Below, one piece after another: positions 25,881 to 38,940 of a stretch of 64,000 bases of DNA. The notes below the pieces were generated by a model that worked only from the letters and a program-made list of their open reading frames with translations, made no database searches and was not told the origin of the DNA. Position 1 is the first letter of the stretch. Each line of letters begins with the position of its first letter. Source of the stretch: Mauremys mutica (taxonomy: Eukaryota; Chordata; Testudines; Geoemydidae); NCBI RefSeq assembly GCF_020497125.1, contig NC_059081.1:19811105-19875104 (forward strand). The letters run 5' to 3'. The position numbers were made by a program, and so were the translations under genes.

Positions 25881-26914
25881 TCCTAAAGATACTCTATAGT
25901 AATTTAAGCTACTAGACTTGATTGAGAGTGTAAATTAAATGTAAAGACAACTAAAGGACATAATTTAGGAATTTCTGGAAATATTCTAAAACATAAATAG
26001 GTCACTTTGGCTTTGAACTCAGGAGAAGAAGAGTTGAAGGAGAATATGATGTTTGGGAGTCAAACCTAGAGTTGATTTATGTTGGCCATGTTGGCATGAT
26101 AACTTTCACAACTTCTCCTCTGTTTTCAGACTCCCACTTATTTGTCCACTAAAAATTCTCAGGCAAACACCTCATCCTTGTACCAGAATTTGGCCACATG
26201 GCAATTTGACAGAGAGAAATAAAAAGATACGTGAAAATACATCTCTTGCACCTGAAAGAAGCCAGCCGCATATCTGTTCAGTAAAAGTGCCTTTGTTTTT
26301 ACCAAAACTTAAAATCAAGAAGCTTAGATTGGCAAAAAAGAAAAGGGCAATGCTTCTCACAAGTACTCAAGAATGAATTGGTGCAATTGACTTTAATGGT
26401 CCCATCTATTGTGTAAATACAGATTTATGACTTTTTAAAAAAATGGTCTGTGAAAATATATTTAAGGAAATGTACAATGTTAGTTAATGACCCACTATAT
26501 CTTAATGATTCTTGAGATGTTAAGATCTATGCTATAAATACATACACACAAGGAATTGTTTAAAAATGTGTATTATTGATCTGATGGACTGAGATAGTTG
26601 AACTGGAGCCATAAAAGTTTATCTTGTCAGCATGTAATATTAATAAAAATAACAATAAAAACCTTTTAAAAAGCTTGTTATTCAACAAGTAAAGATACTG
26701 ACTTATTTAGAGCCTTTATGGCTTGATGTTCAATATATATGGATATTTAGACACAATTGTAAAATCTGTATGCACCAACTTCCTATTATGTCTAAGGGGA
26801 TCATGATGCATGAATAAATGTTACCAGAAATAGTGCCTGGCTCTCATGAGTTCTAGGCCCATATCCAAACCACTAGACCACAGCATCTCCTGCTGCCAAA
26901 CCCCTGCCAAGCAT

Positions 26915-27192
26915 TTAGAGTAAAATTTTCAAGAGCACCTAAGTGACTTAGGAGAAAGTCAATGGGACCTAGCTGCTTAGAGACAGATTTTCAGAAGTAT
27001 TTTGGTGCCTAGATACAGACAGGTGCCTACAGAGCTTTAAGCACCTAGGTAGGTTAGCCATCTATTAGGTACTTTTTAAAATCTCTCTGACTACCTGTCC
27101 ACATCTCTACGTAGCAAAATACCTTTAAAAATCTGGCCTTAAGTCCTAGGTCCCATTTACTTTCAACAGGTCTTAGGTTCCTAAGTGTTTAC
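26915..27192. repeat. Fold-back MITE with 'cctaagtgacttagg' arms
   Basis: The left end 'attttcaagagcaccta' and the 3' half 'aggtcttaggttcctaag' are parts of a palindromic element in which blocks such as 'agtcaatgggacct' recur inverted as 'taggtcccatttactt'. The centre includes extra sequence (about 27000-27120), possibly a second nested fold-back unit. Borders are approximate. Confidence 0.45.
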
Positions 27193-27449
27193 GGGTACGT
27201 CTACGTTGCGATAAAAGACTCACGGCACAGCCACAGCTGGCTCAGGTCAGTTGATTCAGGCTTGTGGGTCTCAGGCTGAGAGGCTATAAAATTGAGTGTG
27301 GACATTCAGGCTCCAGCCCAAGCCCAAGCCCAAGTCCAAGCCTAAATGTCTATGCTGCAATTTTATAGCCCTCTAGCCCAAGCCCCGCAAGCCTGAGTTA
27401 ACCTACCTGGGCCAGCCACAGGTCTTTTACTGCATTGTAGACATACACC
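27193..27449. mobile_element. MITE with long terminal inverted repeats
   Basis: The left end GGGTACGTCTACGTTGC followed by ATAAAAGAC pairs with the right end GTCTTTTACTGCATTG followed by TAGACATAC. Inside, 'ggctataaaattgag' pairs with 'gcaattttatagccc'. A short CCCAAG tandem run occurs at about 27317-27345. The copy is non-coding. Target duplication is not clear, so the superfamily is undecided. Confidence 0.65.
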
Positions 27450-27554
27450 ATGTCACTTCTGAAAATGGGATCTTGTCACTATTATCCTCTCTCTATCTCC
27501 ATTTTTCCTATCTGTTAAATTAGGTTACTAGTAATTAGCAAAAATTATTACACA

Positions 27555-27665
27555 TATTTATTGGGTATTTCAGCAGGGGTTGTGAGGCAAACATTATCAT
27601 CCCCATTCTACAGATGGGGAAACAGAGATGCAGAGGTTGAGTGACTTGCTTGGGAAGATGCATTG
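27555..27665 (-). repeat. MIR-type SINE core, minus orientation
   Basis: 'catccccattctacagat' followed by 'ggggaaacagagatgcag' and 'gagtgacttgcttgg' is the reverse-complement reading of the conserved MIR core (CTTAACCTCTCTGTGCCTCAG type). MIR is an ancient amniote tRNA-derived SINE mobilised by L2. It carries no gene. Confidence 0.7.
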
Positions 27666-27667
27666 TG

Positions 27668-27850
27668 ATCTAGTGCATTAGGCTTGGGTATCACCATCAG
27701 GTCACCCAGGTGTCAGTTTTCTAAGCTGTCTTGCTGTGTGATTTTTTTTTAACAATATCCATAACTTCTCTGTACCTCAGTTATGCTACATGTAAAATGT
27801 GACTAATATTTACCTACCGCACAGGACTAGATCAACCAATGTTTGAAAAT
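27668..27850 (+). repeat. MIR-type SINE, plus orientation
   Basis: 'cttctctgtacctcagtt' and 'catgtaaaatgtgacta' with 'tacctaccgcacagga' follow the conserved MIR order in plus orientation. It lies immediately next to a MIR core in the opposite orientation, so the pair is head to head. Confidence 0.65.
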
Positions 27851-28630
27851 CATGTTTAGATCCTTATGTGGAAGATGCAAGGTATCAACATTATATTTCA
27901 TTAATACAAACTGAAATATAATTCCCATTCCACCTTCTTAATATAGATCTTTCATGCCACGCAATGGAAATTTCACAACTTTGTTAATCCTACTACCCAC
28001 AATGGTTGGTCTGTTTTAAACTTCAGTCTCCTTGCATCCTCATTAAACTACCTATACTCTACTGCATTAAGCCATGATAGACGTGGTTTTACGTTTTCTG
28101 CAGCGTCAAGCAAAACATCAAAATAAACAAGGTGAAACCTTGGCCCTACTAAAGTCAACAGCACAACTCCTACTGAATTCAATAAGAACAAGAATTGACC
28201 CACAGGATTTAAGGAGCCTGGAGAGTCTTGGTTTTCTATCTGAAATGCAAAATATCCAGGATTTGTCATGTCAACCAGCTGTGATTATTGCAGGCACAAT
28301 TACCCTTACATAGAGGAGGCCTGGGTTAGCAGGGACAAAGAGGCACAATTCAGGTTTGAGGAGACCTTAGCACTGCATTTCATACTTTTCAACACATACT
28401 TCTGTTAATTGTAAACTTAACTTTGAATATACTAACTTTCAAGATGTTTGTGTTTCTTCTAATATTACAGTGTTCCAGTAAGGTTCTTTCCCCCTTACAA
28501 TTGTACTTTTTTATCAATGACTTAACTCTATTTTAACAAAGACTGTGTCTGAGAATTTTGGATTGTTTGTCAAATCTAATTTTGAATAAAGGTAATTATT
28601 TCAGCTACTTAACAAAAATTAAACACAAAT

Positions 28631-28686
28631 GGACTAATTTTTTACTGATTTTTCCCTTGGACTAATTTTTTACTGATTTTTCCCTT
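28631..28686. repeat. 28-bp perfect tandem duplication
   Basis: A unit beginning 'ggactaattttttactg' and ending 'tttttccctt' occurs twice without interruption (28631-28658 and 28659-28686). The two copies look identical, which suggests a recent duplication or a sequencing/assembly artefact. Confidence 0.85.
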
Positions 28687-29339
28687 AAACTAAAGCTACA
28701 TTAACCAGTCTTACTGAGGAAAAAGTTCTTAAATAAACTGCTCCATTGTGTGCGCACACACACTCACCAAACAAACAATTTAAAAATAACTCATTTGCTT
28801 TTAAAAGGTATTTATAAAACAACTGGCTCTTAGATGAACAGCATGTTTGACAACTCTGCCAAGTGAGAATGTTCATGGCTAAGTAAGAAATGAGTTTCAT
28901 GAGAATGCTGACATAACTTGAACTATAGGCACTAGAAAGTGCTGCTATTTTATATTTATTTATTTCAAATTTTATGCCCAAAAGCCTCAGGAAGTAGAAT
29001 TTGAAGAACAAGCAAGCAGTTAAACTACCCTGTTACAGAACCATTACAATGCACTGCACTAGCATTTGTCTATAACTGTGAAACACTGAGATAAAGAACT
29101 ACTGGCCCATTCTTACAGAGATAAAGGAAAATCAGACTTGCATCCGTGATTCAAATGCAAAAATACATGACCATTAATATTACCTGGAATTAGGAAAGCA
29201 AAGGTGCGTTGTTTGTTTTTGTTTATTTGTTTAGGTAGTTCCACACATTTTAAACTATGGACCTATGTAAATAATTTTAAAATGCTGTTGTGAAACACAC
29301 GACATTTTTCATCAGCAAAATATAAATAGGGGAAATACA

Positions 29340-29600
29340 ATGAAGTTAAGAAAAAAAGCAGGCCAAATATCAGGAAAACTTGCTAACAGTAAAATTGATT
29401 AGAATGGGGAATAATCTCCCAAGAAGAGTGGAGGAAGCCCTATCTCTTCAGACTCTTAATATTACATTTGACAAAACACTGGCAAATGTACTGTAGAAAA
29501 TAATCCAGTATTGCCAGAGACTGTAGTAGATGACCCTAGTACTTTAGTTCTTTCCCAGGTCTAAAGGGGTGATTCCATTATTCATAAAATATAATTACTA
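29340..29600 (+). repeat. CR1 LINE 3' region relic
   Basis: 'aaatatcaggaaaactt', 'gggaataatctcccaag', 'gtggaggaagccctat' and 'gtagtagatgaccctag', ending 'gattccattattcat', follow the CR1 3' region order on the plus strand. The copy is diverged and truncated at 5'. Confidence 0.65.
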
Positions 29601-29609
29601 ATGCAGCAC

Positions 29610-32600
29610 TGTGTAATTGACAATTGAACATCTTAACTAATATTAATATTAAATGTAAAGCAATTGCAACTACTGGTTATAATACTGTAGCAGCTTTTTA
29701 TTTTGTCTTGTTGCCATTTAGCCAATAACTGCCCAAATGAGTATTGACTGTGCACAAATTATCATTCTGACGTATATTGACTAGGGATGTATGGAGTAAA
29801 CTGATTTATAAATTGAAGATACTCCTAGAGAAGTGAGTTAGCACACCTCTGTAATCTGATATAATAGCATGCATTCTCATTGTTTAATATACTTGAATAT
29901 ATAAAGTAGTGTGAAAAAGTGTGTATGTGTATACAGACTTCTATTTGCATTTGAAAGGCATATACTGATTTTGAACTGAAACTGGATAAAGTGTATTTTT
30001 CATTTTTAGTTCTAAATGCCTTAAGAAATATGGCACACTCACTTTTTGCATTTTAGCACCTTTTCCCATTAACCATGAATTTTACATACTTAAGTAGAAA
30101 TTAACCTAAAAAATCATCATCCCAATCCTGTAAGAAATTTTGAGGTGAAGGCTTGCTGCTTATACAAAGTTTGCTGAGTCTCATTTTGCTCTATCACAAC
30201 TCTAAAAATTTTAATTTTCTCTTCATTGGCTGAAATGCGGAACCCCTTGTAGTATATTAAGATTCTCTCTGTTGATCTTTGATGATTTAAAAAGATAAAA
30301 CAAGAATTGATATTTAAATATCACCAATACCAGCTTGCTAAAATTCTACTAATTAGATTCCAAGAAGCAATTATTCATTTGAAAAATCTAATCTATATAC
30401 CACCATAGGTACCAAGTGTTCTAAATTCAATTTAGTATTCTCGGTGTAGAACAAAATAACAATAAAACTATACCTTAACTTTAGTTAACAGAAGGCAAAG
30501 GCTAAATAAATATCCTGATATAATCCAGTATACCACATTACTTCGTACCCCTAAACTACCCCTAAAATCTAAGACATTCTTGCTTTGTTTCAAATTATTT
30601 TTGATTAAATTAATGATAAGGATTGCAGGATTAAGTGCCTCTAAAGCTTTAGTTGTTTGTGATGTAAATAGTAGAAAGGTAGAAAAATACCACCCCCCCT
30701 CTGAGTTATACAGCTTGTATCATCTGAGAACAGGTATTGACTTCATGTGATTTTTGTAGCATCAAAGAAAACATATTTTGATTCTTCAAAGTGATCAGCG
30801 TTCACACTAAACAGTTTTAAAGACCACAGCAAGTAAGTTCACATCATCATCCATAAAAAATGTGGAATACGACTGATGCCTGTTGGGACAAGTTTTAATC
30901 AGTCCCTTTGATATCTGGTAATAAAAAAGAAAAAGAAAAAGTGTTTCAATTTAGTTCTCTCCTCCTCAGCAATTTAGTAATCCATTTACTGCTTTCCATT
31001 CACATCCCTAACCCCTGTGTGTTGGTTAGCTAGAAACTGTGCTGTAAGAATGTGAAGAATGTAAACAGCCTTTTATTGTCCAAAAGGATAGCAGTGTGAA
31101 AGAAATGTGTGCCTTATCGCAAGACTGCAGCTCCGTACTTCATTGCCATGATAAAGTGCTGAAGCAAAAAACATTACAAGACAAGCACAATCCAAAAACG
31201 GATTAGAATTTGACATAAGCTTCCTCAAAAACTAATCAATCAACTCATGCTGTAATATTAGAATCCAGTTCTTAAGGAGGGTGTTTAATCCCTTCAAGGT
31301 TTATTACACATTCCCTATTGACTATGGTGACAAACTTTCAGATACAAGACAGCTAGGCAGAGAGGCAGAACTTTTGCAGCATAAATCAGAGATAACTGCT
31401 CACGTAATTAACATGCTCCTTAAAAAAGGCATTTTGAAATAAAATTACAATAATGTTTCCTTTGCTTTCAGGTAAGGCTGGCAAACTCATTTTAAGGTTC
31501 TTTATTTTCCCCCCTCAAATTCAGTTTATTTTTCACTAATATCCCAAGAACAAGAATTTTATTTTCTCATTAAAAGGGGTGTGCTAGAGATCACACTGTT
31601 TACACACCTATTTCAAATGAAGCATCTCATTTTAATTTCATTTTGTAGCTCCAGCTTTTTAAATCTCTATTGCCTAAACATACTACTTCAGTCACTCAAA
31701 TTCTTTTGCATTTAAGGTATAATTAAACACTACTACACAGGCACATCTTTCTGTATCTAATCCAAATGGACAGAAATCCTTGTGTGGAATCCAACAAAGA
31801 ATCATAAACTCTACAATAACTGTTTAATATTAAGTCAGGAAAACAGAAAAGTTCATAAGGACAAATAATTTTAAGCCAGTGTTTGTCATCCACTTCCTTA
31901 AAATAGTTAACTAAATTGGTACTATGCAATGCTAACCGCGGATCTAGAGTAAGGTTCAGAAGTGGAATTGTGATACTCTGAAGCATCACATAGCTCAGGA
32001 TATTCAACATGTCCACAGTCACAGATATATCCTAAAGACAGTTATAGCTTCTATTGTTAGAAAGCATTATTTAAAATACAAGCCTTAGAAACGTGAAATC
32101 CCAATTAAACGTACTGAAAAATATTACCAAAAAATACAGAGAAAACTATGGCACTCTTAAAAGAGAATCTTAATTTACGGGACTGTAACATTCAGTTACT
32201 TAGGTGCAAGTTGTGGCTGCCTTTATTGCATTAAAGTCTACTCCCTATTTTATCTCCAAAAGGTTGGCAGGTAGACAACAATGATTACCTTTCCCAAGTA
32301 ACATGACAGCAGTTTAATGGACAGAATATACAGATTGTGTGTTGAGAACTCTTATTTAGTTGCTCTTAGAGTTGCACGAAACAAGCAGGCAGAAAAGAGA
32401 GTGTTAAATGCCACGCTCCTAGCAAAAAGGCACCACAATCCACACCTAGCACGAATGTTTGATCAAGGGGCATGTGCTCCATTACTTTGGCTATCTGAGA
32501 CTGGTTACAAAAAACTAAACTCATCCTAAATAATTAAATAAACCCTCTGCAAAGACTCTGGGTTACGGTATTTCTAGCCTACATAACAACCTGCAAAGGA

Positions 32601-32860
32601 ATGCTTGCTGCTTTTGACACAGAGATAGATGCAAACGCCTTTCGGAAACGCCTTGGCTATAGATTTCCAAGGGCTCTGCAGTTACTTCTAGCATAAAGAA
32701 TTTTAAAAAAAAGAAGCAGACTTACAAGCTGAAGGAAGCTCTGTACCACAATAAGAGGCAGGGGCTGCAGGTACATCATTCTGGCTTGGAGTCTAGGAGA
32801 TGATTTCCCTTACTTGGATCTTGCACATCTCCACTTTGGGGGGCAGGACTGAGTACAGGG
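29610..32860. other. TE-poor non-coding sequence upstream of CpG island
   Basis: No repeat family was recognised in these 3.2 kb, in contrast to the rest of the window. The sequence is AT-rich and non-coding on both strands. On the minus strand, a consensus-like 5' splice site (CTTGTAAGT) is visible at about 32721-32731, but no exon could be supported. Confidence 0.4.
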
Positions 32861-32879
32861 ACATACCACTGTGATCACC

Positions 32880-33730
32880 TTAAGCAAAACACAATCAGGG
32901 AGAAACAACCCCCCAACCCATCCTCAGCGCAGCGCTCCGCTCGTCAGGCAGCGGGGCCACCTGAGCTGGCCACGGCAGAGCCCTTCCGTGCCGCGGCAGG
33001 ACTGGACTGAGATCCGAGGGGGCCGTCGCCTCCCCCGCCCCCCCGGGGGCCGGGCGGCAGCGGCGGCAGCAGCATCCCCGCTGCGCGCGCCAGCCGGCTC
33101 CGGCGCTGCCCGCCCCGCGCGCGGGCGGGCGGGCGGCGCGAGGCAGGGCGGGGAGGAGCTTGGGAGCGGCGTGGCGGTGAGGAGCCGGCCGGGGTCCGGG
33201 AGGGGACCTGGGGCGGCGGGAGCCGGGCGCGCAGCGGGGAAGTGCAGCGCCGGGGCCGGGGGAGCGGCGCTCCGGGCGGGCCCCGCGGGGCAGGTAGGGA
33301 CGGGCAGGGGCGCCGCGGCTGGGCCAGGAGGGGGACCCGCGGCGGGAAGCGGCCTGGCCCCGGGGGGGGGGGCACCTCGGGCGGCATCTCGGACTGAGGC
33401 AGGAGGTTCGTGTCCCCGGCCGCGGGATGTACCGCCGAGGGGGGCGGGCGCCGGGCACCTCCGCCCCGGGTAGCGGCTCCCAGCCGGGCGTGCGGGAGCG
33501 GGGTGGGGGATGGACTCACGGGCGCGGGCCAAGGGGGTCCGGCCCAAACCCCGCCCGCGCGGGGAAGGGGGGAGAGGCGGGGGGCGGGGGATGTCCCGCT
33601 CTGAGGAAGGGGGGGATCATGGGGGGGGGGGGAGGATTGGCGTTAGCAGAACTGAACTTTACTGCTAACCCTGAAGCCAGGCCTGGCCCGCCCGCACGGC
33701 TTTGCTGCAGGATCAGCACTGACTGAGTAA
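32880..33730. promoter_or_regulatory. CpG island, probable host promoter/first exon
   Basis: This is the only long stretch outside transposons that is dense in CpG and GC: runs of CGG/GCG, GGGCGG (Sp1-type) boxes and no visible repeat structure. Frames stay open for about 200 codons on both strands at once, which is expected from GC-rich composition, so none is called as a gene. A candidate plus-strand splice donor GGGCAG|GTAGGG lies near 33288-33299. The flanks are poor in recognisable mobile elements. I infer the promoter and non-coding first exon of an unidentified host gene; direction is undetermined. Confidence 0.7.
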
Positions 33731-33739
33731 AGCAAGTTT

Positions 33740-36415
33740 ACATTTTTCTCCCAGGGACAGGACACACTGGGGGATCACCTTGAACATCATTTCCATCCCC
33801 TTTGGCCCATTGCTGCTTCGTTGAGGAGATGGAGGTTCCAGCCTGGGTGCTTAAGACATTTTAAAACAGGGATGGAGGTGGTTAAAGAAAAGTATTTAAA
33901 ATGATCAACTATTTAACCCCCCCCCCCCAGTCTCCCTGTTCTCATTGCTTTCCCCTCTAAAAGGAAAGGGAAGGTGGTTTGAGTTAATTTACACATTTTA
34001 TCCTGACTTTTAAGGAGGCCCGCTGTATTTATAGTGCCCCTTTTCCCTTATAAATCTCTATTTGCAGCTCAGATACAATGCTGGAGAGCTGGGGCACATG
34101 TGGGAAAGTGTGTGTTTTGTTTTCAGTGTTGTTCTATAGGAAAATGATGCTTGGCAGAAGCAAGGCTACCCCACTACAGGACTTGCAAAAGTCAGTTTAT
34201 GTTACAGGGTTTAGGCATTTAGAGCTAGTTATAGGTTCAACCCAATGAGATTTAGGGTTCAACCCAATGAGATTTCACTCTCTTCCCATGTGACTCAAGA
34301 ATGTTCCCAGAAAGACTGACTATCCTTTATAAAATGCACTTTTCCATGTTACATACCTTAGCAAGGTCCATTGCTTCTTTGGGGGGAGCATGAATGCAGG
34401 TGACTGCACCAGCTGTTTCATTACAGCTAGGGTCCATCATCACCATAACTCTGGAGACACAACTTTCTCCAGGGGGATCAAAGCACACAAACACTATTAA
34501 TTAACTCACCCCTCTGAGCTAGAACAGCATCTACGAGGGGAGGGAAAGTTCTTAGTTCAGAGCAGATTGTTTTCACATTCAGGAAAAAGAGTGTTATTGC
34601 TCATGTTACAGAAGAGAGGAGAATCTAGCACCTAGGTAATGAGATACATGCATGGCAAGTCAGTTGATACACATGTTTGAAAAGATCCAGGGAAGGAGAG
34701 GTGAGTCCAAGCAAAACAAACTAGGATTAAATGATTTTCTTTTAGTGGCTACAAAAACCAACAACAAAAACCACACACCTGGGCCAATTTTTGAGAAAAG
34801 GATAAGAACCTTGATGCTTTTCACTCTCTGTCCTCCGTCCCCTAAGTGCCAGATGATCAGTTAAAACCTGAAAAAGGAGAAGTAAAGTTTTGAAAACATG
34901 GTGTGTTCATGAGGCAAACTGTTCAGCTGAAGTTCCAGTGTGCTCATAGAATAGATGGGTGCGCTGAATACACCAACCTACTGCTTTCTGTGGAAGTGAA
35001 GTGGTAGTGCTTATATTTTTAATTGATGTGATTGTTCCGAGTTTGGCAGTGCCACATCTTTCTAATCTGTAATTTGCATGTGATGCGATATGCAACCTCT
35101 CTACCACCAGGCTGAAATTGGGATAGCAGCAGTCGTTTCATTTTTCAAAATCGTGCCTGTCATTTGCAGATTAGTTTCCCCCTAATTTTCTCCTGCCATG
35201 TCTCATCTTATTACTAACTCCATGTTCCAATTTCATTCTGACTGCCCCTATATTTTAAACTTCTCAAAGCCTCACTAGTAAATAAATGTTTAAAAATTCT
35301 TTAACTGTCCAGGAAAACTGGCACAATTTTACCAGATGATTACAATAATGTAGTTGTATCCATTAGTTTCCCAATTAGATTCCTCTTCTGTATGTGTCAT
35401 ATATGGAATTGTATTCTGTGCATGGGCTATAGTCTTAAATCTCAGGTATTCAATTGGGTCTGAAAAATTACACTTGATCCATAACAATAAAAATTCAACT
35501 AGTTAAACTCTAAAATTAGTTCATTTTCATCACACTCCGAAAATACCTTGAACAAACACAAATGCTCATTGAGACCATCCATTAAAATTCAATCTGCATA
35601 TGTTCAGATATTTTTATAATATTTAATATTTTGAAAGTTCGCCCCAGTTATATGTTCATTTTAGATCTGCATAGTGCTGCATTTTTACTTTAAAAAAAAC
35701 CCACTAGAGAATAGTCAATTTAAATGACATATGGATTTACACTTATTTAAGAAAATTTGAATCGAAATGTTACTTCCATATCCTGGGTTAAAAATAAATG
35801 GTGCCTTCTACAAACATATTTGTTTAGGGACTATGTATGTTAATTTCAATTAAAAGAAATTATATTTATCCACATATAAGTTAAACAATTATTAAATCAG
35901 CTAATGTATTAATGAGAGAGTGCCCATTTCTATCAAGGCAGTGACATCTACAGAGCATCCTATTCTATGCTGAGCTAGATAGATTACCATCGGACAAATG
36001 CATTCCTAAGCATAGTAGCAATAACACAATCTCTCTTCCCTCTAATAAATGGAAACATCTTGAGCGCTATCTGCTGTACAAAGGCAGTACTACCAACATA
36101 TAGATAGAGACATATGCAAGCACATTGCAACATTTTTTTTCCCCCCCAAATCAGGGCTACATTATGCAGTAGGTTGAAAAGAATGTTATGCAATTAGTCC
36201 GAATTGTAAAGACTAAATTTGGATGAAGCATTTAGATAGATCTTTCTAAAATGAAAAGCTGTATGCTATAAATTCAAGGAAAGCTGAATTTCTGTAATTG
36301 GCTTTTAAACAATAGCGTTTAAACTAAAGTACTTTAGTTCTATCCGATTAAATACAAACAGACTCAATTTAAATTACATTAACATTGTCACACAAACTAT
36401 CAAAAGTTGGCCTTA
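33740..36415. other. Non-coding sequence, mostly unassigned
   Basis: Unique-looking AT-rich sequence. A short imperfect tandem duplication of 'ggttcaacccaatgagat' is visible at about 34232-34275. No gene or transposon end was found. Confidence 0.45.
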
Positions 36416-36424
36416 AATCATACT

Positions 36425-36505
36425 TTTCACAGATTAAGAGTAAATGTTTGTAAAGCGCTTTGAAGATGAAAAGCACTATGCACAGTAAATGGTAAGTATT
36501 CTTAA
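36425..36505 (+). repeat. L2-mobilised SINE/LINE tail relic
   Basis: 'gtttgtaaagcgctttga' followed by 'agatgaaaagcactatg' and 'taaatggtaagtatt' matches the conserved 3' tail shared by L2 and CORE-type SINEs. Only the tail is clear. Confidence 0.5.
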
Positions 36506-36519
36506 TTGTATTCCATCCT

Positions 36520-37930
36520 AGAGAATTCACAGTTAAGAATGAAATGTTAGGTCTAAACTTTGCATTCCCTTGCTTTGGTGTGTTAGTGTCAACCTAAAAT
36601 GTTGTTTGAATGTGGGTGTGTTAATTTTCTGGTCTAATTTGAAGAAAATAAAAAATCTTTCCCCGAAGATTATAAAATACATAAACTGCAGGAACAGTGC
36701 TGCCCTGACTGGAGGGTGGACTATATGATCCAGTACTGGGATGCCCAGAGTATGGCCTCAGTGACAAATATGGTCCCAAACCATCTCTGCCTGTAACTAT
36801 AGGGTAAGGACAAAGATGATTAACAGCAGGTTTTTATTGCTAGTGAATCTAGTCAACAGCAACTTCTGTTCCTCTATCAAATAACATAAGCAAAAGCAAA
36901 TAAGACTTTTATTTATCCCTGTGCCAGTGTGGCATTCAGTCTCACTCTTCAAGTTACTGTTCAAACTCATTTCTTTTGGTTAATCTTAAAGAGCATCCTC
37001 CACCCCACCCTTCTCCAGCTGTCCTCTAATTTTAATAGAGCAAATAAAAAGGAACAAAGTAGGTGCATACCCAACAATGAACATGTCAAGGGTCACCACT
37101 GAGGGTAGAGGGAAGAACAGGGGCCCACACAAGAAAGAAAACAATAATGGATGGAGTAGCTGTTAAATGGGTTCACTTTTCCTTCTCCGAGAGGTTCCAG
37201 AAACCAGTGCTGGGCAAAGGCCCTTACATCCGGGGTTCAACAAGCATCCATCTCGTCATCCCTTATATTCATTATGAAAAGCTGTAATTAGGGGAGTGGT
37301 TGAGACTTTGGATTGCAGTATCCCCATGTGACCATGGTCGCTGGAGGGGCCACACAGAATGCTCATTCGGGGCAAACTGCAAAGAATAGGGCAGATGATC
37401 CCAAAAACTGGTAATTTATTCTTATAATTAGATTCACCATGCCAGTAATAAAACAGCTTCTGTAATACCTTACTGGTTAGCAATCCAGCATTTGGCTCCC
37501 ACCTAGACAGCCAGCTCTATATAGTGAGCGTTATTTAAAAATCGTATTCACCATATATAAAGTTCTACCAATCCCAAGAGATTGGACACATTATTCATCA
37601 GGTCAATGAATATTTTAGATCTTACCCAAATACATGCTCACTGCCAATTCTTATTAACTAAACCTAAGATTTATTAAAAAAGAAAAGAGTTACTCTGGTT
37701 AAAGATCATTATACATACAGATCTGAATAAAGTTCTTATATCAATTTCATAGTAGAGATGACGAGGCTGCTGATTTGTAAAAGTCCTTTTTCTGAATCAG
37801 TTGAATAGGTGATAGGCCAATAGGCAGTCCATGTGTAGAGTTTGTTCAAATTATTCCATGAGAATTCACAGGGATAATCCAGGGGCACCTGGAGACCTCA
37901 GTCTTAAGACTTGAACTTTTCCTGACAAAG
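36520..37930. other. Non-coding stretch, little assigned
   Basis: A possible CR1 3' fragment ('gactggagggtggactat', near 36710) is too short to call. No gene recognised. Confidence 0.4.
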
Positions 37931-37939
37931 TTTAAGCAG

Positions 37940-38331
37940 ATCTGAGAACCTCAGAGTTACGAATACCTAAGGAATGGAGGTGGTTCGTAACTCTGAACAA
38001 AACATGGCTATTATTTCAAAAGTTTACAACTGAACATTGACTTAACACAGCTTTGAAACCTTACTATGCAGAAGAAAAATGCTGCTTTTAACCGTCTTAA
38101 TTTAAATGAAACAAGCACAGAAACATTTCCTTATCTTGTCAAATCTTTTTTTAAAAAAACTTTCCCTTTATATTTTTAGTAGTTTATGTTTAACGCAGTA
38201 CTGTACTGTATTTGTTTTTTTGTGTGTGTCTCTGCTGCTGCCTGATTGCATATTTCCAGTTCCCAGTGAGGTGTGTGGTTGACTGGTCAGCTCATAACTC
38301 TGGTGTTCGTAATGCTGAGGTTCTACTGTAG
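37940..38331. mobile_element. Tigger/mariner-type MITE
   Basis: The left end GAACCTCAGAGTTACGAA (about 37945) and the right end 'ttcgtaatgctgaggttc' with 'tactgta' are inverted repeats. A second 'ggttcgtaactctgaac' block sits near 37982. These are the hallmark ends of Tigger-like Tc1/mariner MITEs (CAGTAGAACCTCAG type), which insert at TA. The copy is non-coding with a poly-T/poly-A centre. Confidence 0.6.
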
Positions 38332-38485
38332 TAAGGATCAGGTCCTGAATTTCTTTTATAGCTGAAGCTCAGCTGTTAGACCTTTTGGCAGCAAGTGATC
38401 ACAGCAGGTATTCTTTGGATGAAGAATTGCTTTGAAGTAAATCTCTATTTCCTAGGCACGCACTGGTAACTAGCTGCTTTCATTA

Positions 38486-38493
38486 GTATAAGG
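38486..38493. repeat. 8-bp target site duplication (left)
   Basis: GTATAAGG directly abuts the CAGGGGTCTC terminus of the element at 38494 and recurs exactly at 40129-40136. Confidence 0.9.
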
Positions 38494-38940
38494 CAGGGGT
38501 CTCAAACTCAAATGACCCCGAGGGCCGCATGAGGACTAGTGCATTGGCCCGAGGGCCGCATCACTGACACGCCCCCTTGCTGCCCCTGGCCCCACCCCCA
38601 ATCCACCCCTTCCATGAGGCCCCGCCCCTGCCCTGTCTCTTCTCCACCTCCTCCCCTAAGCGCGTGCAGTTTTAATAAATATATACACTCAGTAATGCAC
38701 CTCACTCAAAGGACAAAACACGCACTTAGATTTACTGCCTAAGGCTCTGGGAGGGAGTTTGGGTGGGGGAGGGGGTCTGGATGCAGGCTCTGTGCTCGAT
38801 GCAGGCTCCAGGCTGCGGCAGGGGGTGGGGGTGCAGGCTTTGGGACGGAGTTTGGGGATAGGAGGGAGTGCAGGGGTGAGGGCTGTGGGGCTGAGGGCGA
38901 GGGGTACATGATGCAGGAGGGGGCTCAGGGCTAGGGAAGA

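Noticed and set aside
28074..28313. Open frame considered as a conserved small protein
   Set aside because: The minus strand is open over the same bases, and no domain or conserved motif is visible.
32871..33547. Open frames of about 190-207 codons on both strands of the CpG island
   Set aside because: Several overlapping frames are open at once, with Ala/Pro/Arg/Gly-rich products and no domain. This is expected from GC-rich composition without stop codons.
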